64,000 nucleotides of DNA, from positions 310,001 to 374,000 of the forward strand of contig NZ_JAIVAE010000002.1 in NCBI RefSeq assembly GCF_020171785.1, read 5' to 3'. Position 1 is the stretch's first letter. Every line of letters begins with the position of its first letter. This document shows, in pieces, positions 43,787 to 52,779 of this stretch. Under the pieces are notes generated by a model, which saw nothing but the letters and a program-made list of their open reading frames with translations, did no database searches and was not told the origin of the DNA. A program made the translations under genes and the position numbers. The DNA comes from Guptibacillus hwajinpoensis. Its GTDB lineage: Bacteria; Bacillota; Bacilli; Bacillales; Guptibacillaceae.

Positions 43787-43925
43787 AAAAAAACCCGCAG
43801 GATTTCCTGCGGGTGCCTTAAGCTATGAAGCTAAGGCAAATGGGAGAGGAGAAACCGGAGGAAGAACTTATGGGGAAACGTAAGTCTTCTTCCGCGGTTG
43901 GCAACATCGTTATGAACGATGCTAC
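43787..43925 (-). ncRNA. csfG: probable csfG sporulation small RNA
   Basis: The region is rich in stem-loops on the minus strand: CATCGTT/AACGATG (43905-43911 with 43915-43921); a longer imperfect stem between about 43857 and 43895; TGCCTTAGCT/AGCTTAAGGCA (43814-43838); then a terminator hairpin (43793-43802 with 43805-43814) with a U7 run. An unpaired CTCCTCTCCC (complement of 43842-43851) is an anti-Shine-Dalgarno-like stretch. In B. subtilis the forespore RNA CsfG is encoded between ylbG and ylbH; this RNA is just upstream of rsmD (ylbH). A matching sigma-F promoter lies in front. Predicted length is ~139 nt, shorter than the ~204 nt I recall for B. subtilis. Confidence 0.75.
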
Positions 43926-43931
43926 TACGTT

Positions 43932-43960
43932 TAGTATCACCATCCCAAAAACGTTTATAC
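43932..43960 (-). promoter_or_regulatory. sigma-F (sigma-G) promoter of csfG
   Basis: On the minus strand: -35 GTATA (43960-43956) and -10 GGTGATACTA (43941-43932) with a 14-bp spacer. The sigma-F consensus is GYATA and GGNRANAHTA, so both boxes match fully. Forespore sigma factors share target features, so sigma-G may also use it. Confidence 0.78.
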
Positions 43961-44031
43961 ATGGATTTTAGCTTTCTCTTTTTTTGTGGTAGGATAAGTA
44001 GGAATATGGAAACGATAAGGTTGTGAGAGAG

Positions 44032-45121
<1,090 letters not shown>

Positions 45122-46345
45122 CTACTTAGATATTCGTTGATTCCCAGCACGGTAAGTAACAAGGATAATAAATGTAAGTAATGACAAAAGGGTGATCCAG
45201 GAACCTGTTTGCGTAAGAAAAGAATAGACGTTTTCAATAAAAGAGGGGGCATCTTCTCGATTTAAAACTGGAAGAGAGCCATTACCTGAAGATAAATAAT
45301 CTAAATAAATAGGTTTCCAAATGACAAGTGTAAGAAAAGCTGCGAAAAAGCCATGAAGTAACCTTGCGAAAAAAAACGGCTTGAACCGAATGTCGGTATC
45401 TGCCAAAATACTTGCTACCTGTGCCTGAACGGAAAATCCATTAAAAGCCAAAATGAAGCTGGTAACGATCGCTTGAGCAAGAAGTGTTGTAGAGCTTTCA
45501 CTTGCTAGTCTGCTTCCGAGCGTAATTTCAAACATTCCAGAAAGTAATGGGATATCGAGCTCAGGTGATAGCTGTAACAGTAGTAAGATGGAACGAATTA
45601 CTCCTGCAAGTATAGCAGCGATTCCAATCACTCCGAGTAGCTCATTTAAAACAGAAAACAGAATGATGAAGCCACCAACCATTAATAGTGTTTTAATTGA
45701 AGAATGAACAGCATCTCCCATCATTTTTCCAAATGGCCTTGGATCTATAAGTCGTGTTTGATGGAGAGCGGTAAAAGCAAGTCCGATCCGCGACTCAGAG
45801 GAGCGAATCATTTCAGTAGGTTGAGCGTCTTCAGGGTGATGAAAACGCATCACGAACCCAACTAAAATATTACCTGTGTAGTGGGCGATCGCTAATATAA
45901 CGCCAAGGGCAGGATTATGGAAAAAACCAACTGCAACAGCGGCGAAAATAAAAAGCGGGTTTGAGCAGTTCGTAAACGAAACAAGGCGTTCTCCTTCAAT
46001 AGCAGTGATGTCATTATTTTGACGAAGATGAGCGGTATACTTCGCCCCTGCAGGGAAGCCTGAGGCGATGCCCATTGCAAATACAAAAGCTCCTGAACCC
46101 GGTACACGAAAAAGGGGTCTCATCAAAGGTTCTAGTATAATGCCAATAAATCGAACAACGCCGATGCCGATTAGGAGTTCAGAGATAATAAAAAAGGGTA
46201 ATAAAGATGGGAAGACTATATTCCACCACATGGATAAGCCGCTTTTGGATGCCTCTAGTGTATGATCAGGAAATATAATAACGGCGAGAGCAACGAACGT
46301 CACGGACGTTGCAAGCATTATCGTTTTCATTACTTGAACGTTCAC
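45122..46345 (-). CDS. ylbJ: sporulation integral membrane protein YlbJ
   Basis: 407 residues from GTG 46345, 9 bases after GGGAGG; this matches the ~408 residues of B. subtilis YlbJ better than the frame to 46369. Ten or so helices; nucleoside-transporter gate-type repeats are visible: WWNIVFPSLLPFFIISELLIG, GIASGFPAGAKYTAHLRQ, SFTNCSNPLFIFAAVAVG, LLSGMFEITLGSRLASES. In B. subtilis ylbJ is sigma-E-controlled and needed for heat-resistant spores. It is divergent from ylbK. Confidence 0.92.
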   Translation of the reverse strand: MNVQVMKTIMLATSVTFVALAVIIFPDHTLEASKSGLSMWWNIVFPSLLPFFIISELLIGIGVVRFIGIILEPLMRPLFRVPGSGAFVFAMGIASGFPAGAKYTAHLRQNNDITAIEGERLVSFTNCSNPLFIFAAVAVGFFHNPALGVILAIAHYTGNILVGFVMRFHHPEDAQPTEMIRSSESRIGLAFTALHQTRLIDPRPFGKMMGDAVHSSIKTLLMVGGFIILFSVLNELLGVIGIAAILAGVIRSILLLLQLSPELDIPLLSGMFEITLGSRLASESSTTLLAQAIVTSFILAFNGFSVQAQVASILADTDIRFKPFFFARLLHGFFAAFLTLVIWKPIYLDYLSSGNGSLPVLNREDAPSFIENVYSFLTQTGSWITLLSLLTFIILVTYRAGNQRISK

Positions 46346-46484
46346 AGTTCCATTCCTCCCACTTCTCAAATCATGAGTAGTTAACGAAAAAAGATTCTCT
46401 AACCTGTCCGATTATTAAAATATACGTATGTGAGGCACAATTAGACCATATGATTAAGCAGGTATAGACAGGGAGGCGTTCTCT

Positions 46485-47273
46485 ATGAACCGTCCAAAGA
46501 TCGGATTAGCTCTCGGTTCTGGTGGAGCAAGAGGATTCGCTCATTTAGGTGTGCTTAAAGTATTACTTCAAGAGAAAATCCCGATTGATTGCATTGCAGG
46601 AAGTAGCATGGGATCACTCGTCGGTGCGATTTATGGATCTGGACACGATGTCGAAACGATGGAGAAAATGGCATCGCTTTTCCGCAGAAAGTATTATTTA
46701 GATTTTACCGTCCCTAAGATGGGGTTTATTGCGGGGAATAAAGTGAGAAGTTTAATTGAAACGTTGACTCATGGGAAACAGATAGAAGACATGGATCCTC
46801 CGCTTGCGATTGTGGCAACAGACATTATTAAAGGAGAAAAGGTTGTTTTTCGAACCGGGTCTGTAGCGCAAGCGGTAAGAGCAAGTATTGCGATACCTGG
46901 AATACTAGTTCCAGAAAAGATTGGAGAACGCCTCTTAGTAGATGGAGGTGTCATTGATCGCGTCCCAGTTTCTGTTGCAAGAGAAATGGGCGCAGATCTT
47001 GTCATTGCTGTAGACGTATCCAACGTAAAAAAAGAACCTGATGTGACATCCATTATAGACGTCATTATGCAAAGTATTGATATTATGCAAAATGAAATGG
47101 TGAGGCTGCATGAAATTAATGCAGATGTCATGATAAAACCAGGGTTGGAATCTTTTCAATCAAGAGCTTTTACAAACGTAGTGGATATCATTAAAATCGG
47201 AGAGGAAGAAGCCTATCGCCACCTTGAACAAATTCATCGGGCGGTGAAGGTGTGGAAGGAGAAAAACAAATGA
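46485..47273 (+). CDS. ylbK: patatin-like phospholipase family protein YlbK
   Basis: 262 residues, ATG 46485 after GGGAGGCG. Patatin fold: oxyanion GSGGARGFAHLGVLK at residues ~11-25, nucleophile GSSMG (GxSxG) near 42, and catalytic Asp in DGGVIDRVPV near 150. A serine-Asp acyl hydrolase (RssA/NTE-type). Substrate unknown. It overlaps ylbL by ATGA. Confidence 0.92.
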   Translation: MNRPKIGLALGSGGARGFAHLGVLKVLLQEKIPIDCIAGSSMGSLVGAIYGSGHDVETMEKMASLFRRKYYLDFTVPKMGFIAGNKVRSLIETLTHGKQIEDMDPPLAIVATDIIKGEKVVFRTGSVAQAVRASIAIPGILVPEKIGERLLVDGGVIDRVPVSVAREMGADLVIAVDVSNVKKEPDVTSIIDVIMQSIDIMQNEMVRLHEINADVMIKPGLESFQSRAFTNVVDIIKIGEEEAYRHLEQIHRAVKVWKEKNK

Positions 47274-48298
47274 ATCGAAGCACCAAGAAATTCACCTATG
47301 TTTGGGCAATTATTATTGTATTGGTGGCGGCCTTTACATTTATTGACCTCCCCTATTATGTGACAACACCGGGAGAAGCGAGAGTATTAGATGAAGTCAT
47401 CAACGTCGATGGTGGTTCACAAGATGGTGGAGAATTTATGCTGACGACTGTTCGAGTAGGAGAAGCCAACGTTATTCAATATATCTGGGCCCAATTTAAC
47501 GAATATCATGAGTTAATTGAAGAAGATTTGATTAAACGTGAAGGCGAGTCGGATGAAGAGTACCATCAAAGACAGCTAGATGTTATGGCAAACTCACAAA
47601 CGAGTGCGACAATTGTAGCATACCAAGCAGCGAATAAGGACATTACCATTACAAAAAATGGTGTTCTCGTAACCGGAATTATTGAAGGAATGCCAGCGGA
47701 TGGGAAGTTAGAACTAGGAGATTTAATTGTCGAGGTTGATGGAGAGAAAGTGGAAGAAACCGAACAGCTTCTTGAGCAACTTGGCTCTTATGAAAAGTCA
47801 GACACGGTTAACTTAACCATTAAAAGAGAAGATAAGGAAATGAAGGTGGAGCTTGGTTTTGCAGAATTCCCTGCAGCTTATAATGCCGAAGACGGTAAAG
47901 TAGGCGTTGGGATTACAGGTCCTGTGACAGCAACGACGATTGAAACAGATCCTTCCATTAAAATCAATACCGACGAAATTGGTGGACCATCAGCAGGGTT
48001 AATGTTTTCACTTGAAATTTATAACCAATTAACGGAAGAGGATTGGACAAAAGGGTATGAAATTGCTGGAACGGGTACAATCAACGACGAAGGTGAGGTT
48101 GGACCGATCGGTGGAATAAAACAGAAGATCGTGGCTGCTGATGGATCAGGGGCAGAAATTTTCTTTGCGCCGGTTGCTCACTCCAATTATGATGATGCCT
48201 TAGAAGCAGGAAAAGATATTGAAACCGATATGAAGATTGTTCCTGTGGAAACTTTTGAAGATGCTCGTGAGTACTTAAAACAATTGAAAGATAAATAA
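47270..48298 (+). CDS. ylbL: YlbL/DdcP: PDZ and Lon-type serine protease
   Basis: 342 residues, ATG 47270 overlapping the ylbK stop, with AAGGAG inside ylbK. One N-terminal membrane helix (about 9-26), a PDZ domain (about 130-195), and a C-terminal S16 (Lon) protease domain with S241 in GGPSAG and K284 in GGIK, 43 residues apart as in Lon. In B. subtilis YlbL (DdcP) is a DNA-damage checkpoint recovery protease that removes the cell-division inhibitor YneA; the streptococcal relative SepM processes a pheromone. It faces the outside. Confidence 0.94.
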   Translation: MNRSTKKFTYVWAIIIVLVAAFTFIDLPYYVTTPGEARVLDEVINVDGGSQDGGEFMLTTVRVGEANVIQYIWAQFNEYHELIEEDLIKREGESDEEYHQRQLDVMANSQTSATIVAYQAANKDITITKNGVLVTGIIEGMPADGKLELGDLIVEVDGEKVEETEQLLEQLGSYEKSDTVNLTIKREDKEMKVELGFAEFPAAYNAEDGKVGVGITGPVTATTIETDPSIKINTDEIGGPSAGLMFSLEIYNQLTEEDWTKGYEIAGTGTINDEGEVGPIGGIKQKIVAADGSGAEIFFAPVAHSNYDDALEAGKDIETDMKIVPVETFEDAREYLKQLKDK

Positions 48299-48326
48299 AG
48301 CCTGGCATACTGCCAGGCTTTTTTTA
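48297..48326. terminator. bidirectional terminator of ylbL and ylbM
   Basis: 11-bp perfect stem AAAGCCTGGCA/TGCCAGGCTTT (48297-48307 with 48311-48321), T7. Confidence 0.93.
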
Positions 48327-49535
48327 GATCATTAAAGGGACCGATTTATATTCTTTTTTAAGAAAGTCTTCTTGATGCTGACCACTGTAGCCGAGTGCAT
48401 AAACTAGGCTTGCTCGTCTTTCAATTGTGAGAAATGGGTGGTCTGATTGATTAATATTCGAAACGAGAGGAATAGAAAGTGCCCCTTTTTTCTCACTAAG
48501 AAACGTTCGACCTGGTTTTGTCATCCCAAGAATACGGATATATGGTGCTTCCCCATCTAGTGCTGGCTTCATATCCTCCTTAGTCGTTTGTGTGAGAACG
48601 TGAAGAGCGAACCGTTGAATTCTTGTCCACGTGTATCGTTTGGTTTTGACAAACTCCATAAATGTTTGAAAACTTGGGGCTTTCTTCGCCATTGTAATAA
48701 GACGGTTCTCGAGCCCTTCCTCCGCTTCATAGATGAAAGAAAGGTCCTTATTGTTCGTCGTAAGTAGTTTATAACGCAGCAGGTGATAAAGCTTGTGCCA
48801 CCCGTGGAAGTCGCTATATGTATGCTCATAGTCGAGGAGCTTCTCGTAAGTTGGATGTGGCACGTAATTGATGATGTGATCAAGGGTACTACCTTTTAAT
48901 AGCTTGCTTCGAATACTTGTTGCGCTTGCTATTTCCACATCGTCAAAGTCTTGATCATGGTAACCTGCTTTGCTTCGTAAAATTGTAAAGGGCTCTATAT
49001 GAGAATTAAGATCTTGAATCGCTTTAACATAGTGGTAACCCAGTATGTTATTTGGTTGAGAGAGATCAAGCACGTTGGCGTGTCCATCAAGACTCTCAAA
49101 AGCTAGCGATGACGCTTTTGGATAGCTATTTCCCTGGCCCATGTAATATTTAATTCGTTCGTTATATTCTGGTTCATTGTGACGGATAAATGTTGTTGTC
49201 TTTTGGAACTCTTCTATGGCACCTGATTCACTTCCAAAACAAACGGAATCCACTCCGAGGGAAGATAGGAGTGAAATTGCTCCTTTTGCAAAGATTTCCG
49301 CTTTTTGGGTAGCATAAACGTAGGGGAGTTCAATCACAAGATCAACGCCATTTCTTAGAGCCATCTCTGTCCTCGTCCATTTATCAACGAGGGCTGGCTC
49401 TCCCCTTTGGAGAAACGAACCGCTCATAACGGCAATCACCACATCAGCATTCGTCGTTTTTTTCGTTTCTTCTAGATGATAAAGATGCCCGTTATGAAAA
49501 GGATTGTACTCCACAACAACTCCAGCAGCTTTCAT
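48324..49535 (-). CDS. tmcAL: tRNA(Met) cytidine acetate ligase TmcAL (YlbM)
   Basis: 403 residues from ATG 49535, with GGAGAGGAG upstream; the frame extends six more codons without a site. Nucleotidyltransferase-like motif VVEYNPFHNGHLYHL (HxGH) at the N terminus, MSGSFLQRGEPALVDKW, CFGSESG and a C-terminal helical RNA-binding part. It acetylates C34 of elongator tRNA-Met using acetate and ATP. B. subtilis equivalent is ylbM. Convergent with ylbL. Confidence 0.93.
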   Translation of the reverse strand: MKAAGVVVEYNPFHNGHLYHLEETKKTTNADVVIAVMSGSFLQRGEPALVDKWTRTEMALRNGVDLVIELPYVYATQKAEIFAKGAISLLSSLGVDSVCFGSESGAIEEFQKTTTFIRHNEPEYNERIKYYMGQGNSYPKASSLAFESLDGHANVLDLSQPNNILGYHYVKAIQDLNSHIEPFTILRSKAGYHDQDFDDVEIASATSIRSKLLKGSTLDHIINYVPHPTYEKLLDYEHTYSDFHGWHKLYHLLRYKLLTTNNKDLSFIYEAEEGLENRLITMAKKAPSFQTFMEFVKTKRYTWTRIQRFALHVLTQTTKEDMKPALDGEAPYIRILGMTKPGRTFLSEKKGALSIPLVSNINQSDHPFLTIERRASLVYALGYSGQHQEDFLKKEYKSVPLMI

Positions 49536-49664
49536 ACAGTCGCTCCTCTCCATCCAAATCTAATTGGACGATCATTTTTATTAGTTGAATTAAAGGTTTT
49601 TTCTCTGGTATGATAAACATTATACCAAGATTACCAATGAAACAACTGGTGTAAAGAAAAAATA

Positions 49665-49693
49665 TTGACATTTGCTTAATTTGTAGCTATAAT
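49665..49693 (+). promoter_or_regulatory. consensus sigma-A promoter of ylbN-rpmF
   Basis: Perfect TTGACA (49665-49670), 17-bp spacer, perfect TATAAT (49688-49693), 28 bases before the ylbN start. This fits strong ribosomal protein expression. Confidence 0.93.
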
Positions 49694-49721
49694 ACTTTTG
49701 TTGCCTTGAGGTGATACACAG

Positions 49722-50258
49722 ATGAAATGGTCAATTGAACAATTGAAGTCCTATAAATTAAAAGGCCTTACAATTGACGAAGAAGTGAATGTAGAGGAAC
49801 TGAAGGAACGTAATCCAGATATCCGTGAGATTACACCAGTTCATGTTACCGGTGAAACATCGTTTCATGGTAATAAGGTTACCTTTCATCTTACAGTGAA
49901 AGGCAAAATGGTTCTACCATGTGCCAATACACTCGAAGATGTTGATTTTCCGTTCGTACTTCGCCCAATGGAGACATTTGTGCTTGAAGCAAACACAAAT
50001 GGCGTTGATTTTGAGGTAGAAGATGAAGAAATTCATCAAGTTTCGGGAAATACGGTTGACTTAGTTCCGTATATTAAGGAAAATATACTTTTGGAGATTC
50101 CGATTCGCGTAGTGAAATATAGCTCTGAATCGGAAGAAATGCCAAAAAAATCGGGTAATGGTTGGGAAGTGATTACGAAGGAACAGCCGAAAGAAAAGGT
50201 TGATCCTCGTATGGCCGGTTTAGCTGATTTTTTCAATAAGGAAAATGAAGATAACTAG
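49722..50258 (+). CDS. ylbN: YceD/DUF177 family protein YlbN
   Basis: 178 residues, ATG 49722 after TTGAGGTGA. DUF177 pattern: LTVKGKMVLPCANTLEDVDFPF with the conserved cysteine, a middle acidic stretch, and DLVPYIKENILLEIPIRVV; the C terminus ends DPRMAGLADFFNKE. Always next to rpmF and thought to be linked to 23S rRNA or ribosome assembly. Co-transcribed with rpmF. Confidence 0.93.
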   Translation: MKWSIEQLKSYKLKGLTIDEEVNVEELKERNPDIREITPVHVTGETSFHGNKVTFHLTVKGKMVLPCANTLEDVDFPFVLRPMETFVLEANTNGVDFEVEDEEIHQVSGNTVDLVPYIKENILLEIPIRVVKYSSESEEMPKKSGNGWEVITKEQPKEKVDPRMAGLADFFNKENEDN

Positions 50259-50304
50259 ATCATGATTTCCGTAAGACTGTTAACTTTTTAAGGAGGTGGA
50301 AACA

Positions 50305-50478
50305 ATGGCAGTACCAGCTAGAAGAACTTCTAAAACGCGTAAAAACAAGCGTCGTACTCATTATAAATTAGAAGTACCAGGAATGGTAAAGTGCCCTAAT
50401 TGCGGCGAATACAAACTTTCTCACCGTGTTTGTAAAGAGTGTGGAAATTACAAAGGTGAAAACGTAGTTAGCAAGTAA
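50305..50478 (+). CDS. rpmF: ribosomal protein L32
   Basis: 57 residues from ATG 50305 after AAGGAGGTGG (the ORF could begin at 50296 but the site fits 50305). [21 protein letters not shown]-terminal tail, then a zinc ribbon CPNC...CKEC (positions about 28-44), the zinc-containing C+ form. Essential large-subunit protein. Strong terminator after. Confidence 0.97.
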   Translation: MAVPARRTSKTRKNKRRTHYKLEVPGMVKCPNCGEYKLSHRVCKECGNYKGENVVSK

Positions 50479-50485
50479 TCTTGCG

Positions 50486-50518
50486 AAACAGAGAGAGAAA
50501 TCTCTCTGTTTTTTTTAC
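50486..50518 (+). terminator. intrinsic terminator of ylbN-rpmF
   Basis: 11-bp stem AAACAGAGAGA/TCTCTCTGTTT with GAAA loop and T8. Confidence 0.93.
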
Positions 50519-50558
50519 GTGTTGAATTATTTGACTTTTCAAAAAGAGGTGGAGTGAA

Positions 50559-51323
50559 ATGACGAGTGTAATCACTACGCAACGAAATCAGGCTGCCATC
50601 ATCACCATTCATCGACCAGAACAAAGGAATGCGATTAATTTTGAGGTAATGGATCAGTTATCGCAAGCAATTGAAACGGTTGAAGCAGACGACAGGATTA
50701 GCTATATTGTCCTTACTGGTAGCGGGGATAAAGTATTTTGTAGTGGTGGAGATGTGAGGGCATTTCAAGAACTTCGAACAGAAGATCAGGCTTATCCAAT
50801 GCTACGTAAAATGGGGAATGTCCTTGATCAATTGTTTTTCTGCAAAAAACCGACTGTTGCGCTTTTGAATGGCCACGCAGTAGGTGGTGGGCTAGAGCTT
50901 GCGATGGCATGCGATTATCGGATTGCTAGAAAGAACACGAAGGTAGGGTTTATACAGGGATCGATCGGGTTAACAACCGGCTGGGGCGGATCAACATATG
51001 CCTTAACGAGAATGAATCATGCTGAAGCTTTGAAGATGCTTATGAGTGCTGATCGCTATTCGAGTGAAGAAGCTTTTTTAAGCGGTTGCCTTACATATAT
51101 TACGGATGATCTTCTATGGGAAGAGGATGCGTATCGCTACATAGAAAATCTTCTAAAACGGTCACCACTAATTCTTTCTTCTTACAAAACCTACTGGCTC
51201 AATAGCCTAGATTCACATCTCATCCGTCATCGAGTTGAAGAAGAAATTAGAAGCTGTGCTCGCTTATGGGATACAGAGGAGCATCATCAAGCCGTTAAGG
51301 CATTTTTAAACAAAAATTCGTAA
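50559..51323 (+). CDS. enoyl-CoA hydratase/isomerase family protein
   Basis: 254 residues, ATG 50559 after AAGAGGTGGAG. Crotonase fold: HRPEQRNAINFEVMDQL, first oxyanion segment CSGGDVRAF, second GHAVGGGLELAMACDYRIA. Instead of the common E...E pair of hydratases, the second region reads FIQGSIGLTTGWGGSTYALTR, so the activity may be an isomerase, hydrolase or decarboxylase. Not in this place in B. subtilis. The carboxylase operon 1.5 kb downstream may be functionally linked, which is only a guess. Confidence 0.85.
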   Translation: MTSVITTQRNQAAIITIHRPEQRNAINFEVMDQLSQAIETVEADDRISYIVLTGSGDKVFCSGGDVRAFQELRTEDQAYPMLRKMGNVLDQLFFCKKPTVALLNGHAVGGGLELAMACDYRIARKNTKVGFIQGSIGLTTGWGGSTYALTRMNHAEALKMLMSADRYSSEEAFLSGCLTYITDDLLWEEDAYRYIENLLKRSPLILSSYKTYWLNSLDSHLIRHRVEEEIRSCARLWDTEEHHQAVKAFLNKNS

Positions 51324-51489
51324 ATTTGTATCGTATAAATCGGTTTCGTTCTAGGTTGTATTGGAATAAGAAAAGGTCTATCCCTCTCTCACTAGGGTCA
51401 AAAAAATAGATTCTTTCATAAATACAAGAGTCTACTATATCTAGTAAACGCATATGATGACTGTAAAACAGTTATTGGGGGGATTGTGA

Positions 51490-52053
51490 TTGGTACCGAT
51501 TCGCCAGGATGCTTGGTCGAAAGATGAAGATGTATTATTAGCTGAGGTTGTCCTACGTCACATTAGAGAATCAAGTACACAACTTGCTGCATTTGAAGAA
51601 GTAGGTATGACGTTGTCTCGAACTCCAGCAGCTTGTGGGTTTCGATGGAATTCACTTATTCGTAAACAGTATGAGGCGGCGATCACGTTAGCTAAGAAGC
51701 AGCGCAAGGAACAGAAAAAAAATCAAGTGGAAGTGAAAGTAGATTCAGCAGAAGAAGATCGAAGCATCGATTTAATCGATGAAGCCATTAGCCTGTTGAT
51801 AACATCAAAAACGTATCTGACTGAAACAAGTAAAAGTGAAGCATCACTACAGGAGGCGCTGGCTGAAAATCTTCAGCTTAAGCAAAATCTTCATCAGTTA
51901 GAAAAAGAGTACCTAACAGTTCAGGAAGATTATCAATCATTACTAGAAATTTTGGAGAAAGCAAGGAAAATGGTGATCTTTCAAGAAGACGATTCAGGAA
52001 GTTTGCGGTTTCAAATGGATGCGAACGGCAACTTAGAAAAAATAAAGAAATAG
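51490..52053 (+). CDS. ylbO: RsfA-family transcription factor YlbO
   Basis: 187 residues starting at TTG 51490, 6 bases after GGGGGGA. Myb/SANT-like N-terminal domain (about 5-55: RQDAWSKDEDVLLAEVVLRHI, SRTPAACGFRWNSLIRKQY), a basic linker, and a long coiled coil (about 115-165). Matches B. subtilis YlbO, a paralogue of the prespore regulator RsfA. It probably tunes sporulation genes and is itself mother-cell or forespore controlled. No sporulation promoter was confirmed by eye. Confidence 0.9.
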   Translation: MVPIRQDAWSKDEDVLLAEVVLRHIRESSTQLAAFEEVGMTLSRTPAACGFRWNSLIRKQYEAAITLAKKQRKEQKKNQVEVKVDSAEEDRSIDLIDEAISLLITSKTYLTETSKSEASLQEALAENLQLKQNLHQLEKEYLTVQEDYQSLLEILEKARKMVIFQEDDSGSLRFQMDANGNLEKIKK

Positions 52054-52075
52054 GAGCGTGTCAGCTCCTATTTCT
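52048..52075. terminator. bidirectional terminator of ylbO and ylbP
   Basis: 10-bp perfect stem AAATAGGAGC/GCTCCTATTT with a 6-base loop. Confidence 0.88.
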
Positions 52076-52078
52076 TCG

Positions 52079-52552
52079 TTACTCCTGTTCGCTTACGCCT
52101 TCAGGATACCATACATAAGGATTTTCTCCACGATCGCGTTCAGGCTGATAGGTGACTGCTTCAAAGCCCATTTTCTCCCAGAATTCACCTGAACCTTGTC
52201 TTGCGTTCGTTTTCACCGGCAAATTAAAGGTTTTTGCGAAATTCACAAGCGTGGAACCATAATCACGATTATGATATTGAGGAAGTACTTCAAGTTTCCA
52301 CAGCTCAAGGTAATCCTGCGGTGGATCAAAATAGCGATCGTATTTGCCATCGATACGATACAAGCTCATTCTAGCAACGAGCTTATCTCCATAATAAATA
52401 CCATAGAATGGAGATTCGCTATCATTCTCAATGATGTTATCTTGCAGGTCTTCCATCATTGAAAGTTCTTGAATACCAAATTCTTTAAACTTCTTAAACT
52501 CCTCAAGAGTTTTGTAATTGATGACAAGTGGACGAACTGTCAGATCTACCAT
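52079..52552 (-). CDS. ylbP: GNAT-family N-acetyltransferase YlbP
   Basis: 157 residues from ATG 52552 with TTGGAGGGGG upstream; the longer frame lacks a site. Segments VRPLVINYKTLEEFKKFKEFGIQELSMMEDLQDN and LEVLPQYHNRDYGSTLVNFAK (acetyl-CoA loop) fit YlbP. Substrate unknown. Convergent with ylbO, as in the B. subtilis order ylbO-ylbP. Confidence 0.88.
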   Translation of the reverse strand: MVDLTVRPLVINYKTLEEFKKFKEFGIQELSMMEDLQDNIIENDSESPFYGIYYGDKLVARMSLYRIDGKYDRYFDPPQDYLELWKLEVLPQYHNRDYGSTLVNFAKTFNLPVKTNARQGSGEFWEKMGFEAVTYQPERDRGENPYVWYPEGVSEQE

Positions 52553-52779
52553 AGTGGCCCCCTCCAAACATGCTTCTTATTCTCTTAGGTGATTAGAAGT
52601 GAAACAACTTCTACCTTTCTATTATAACCGAAAACACAAAACTTTTCCTTATTTCAAAAAACAAAGTATAAAAGGAATAATTTGAATATTTATTGAAACG
52701 TGAAGGTCATTTAATGATATGATAAATGTAAGGGTTTTCAAACCTGTTAATTCATTATTGTGGTGAGAGGGGCGATACT

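Noticed and set aside
46346-46484. Sigma-E promoter for ylbJ (TCATATG and CATACGTA on the minus strand)
   Set aside because: The spacing is too long (16) and the -10 box deviates, so it was not listed although ylbJ is expected to be sigma-E dependent.
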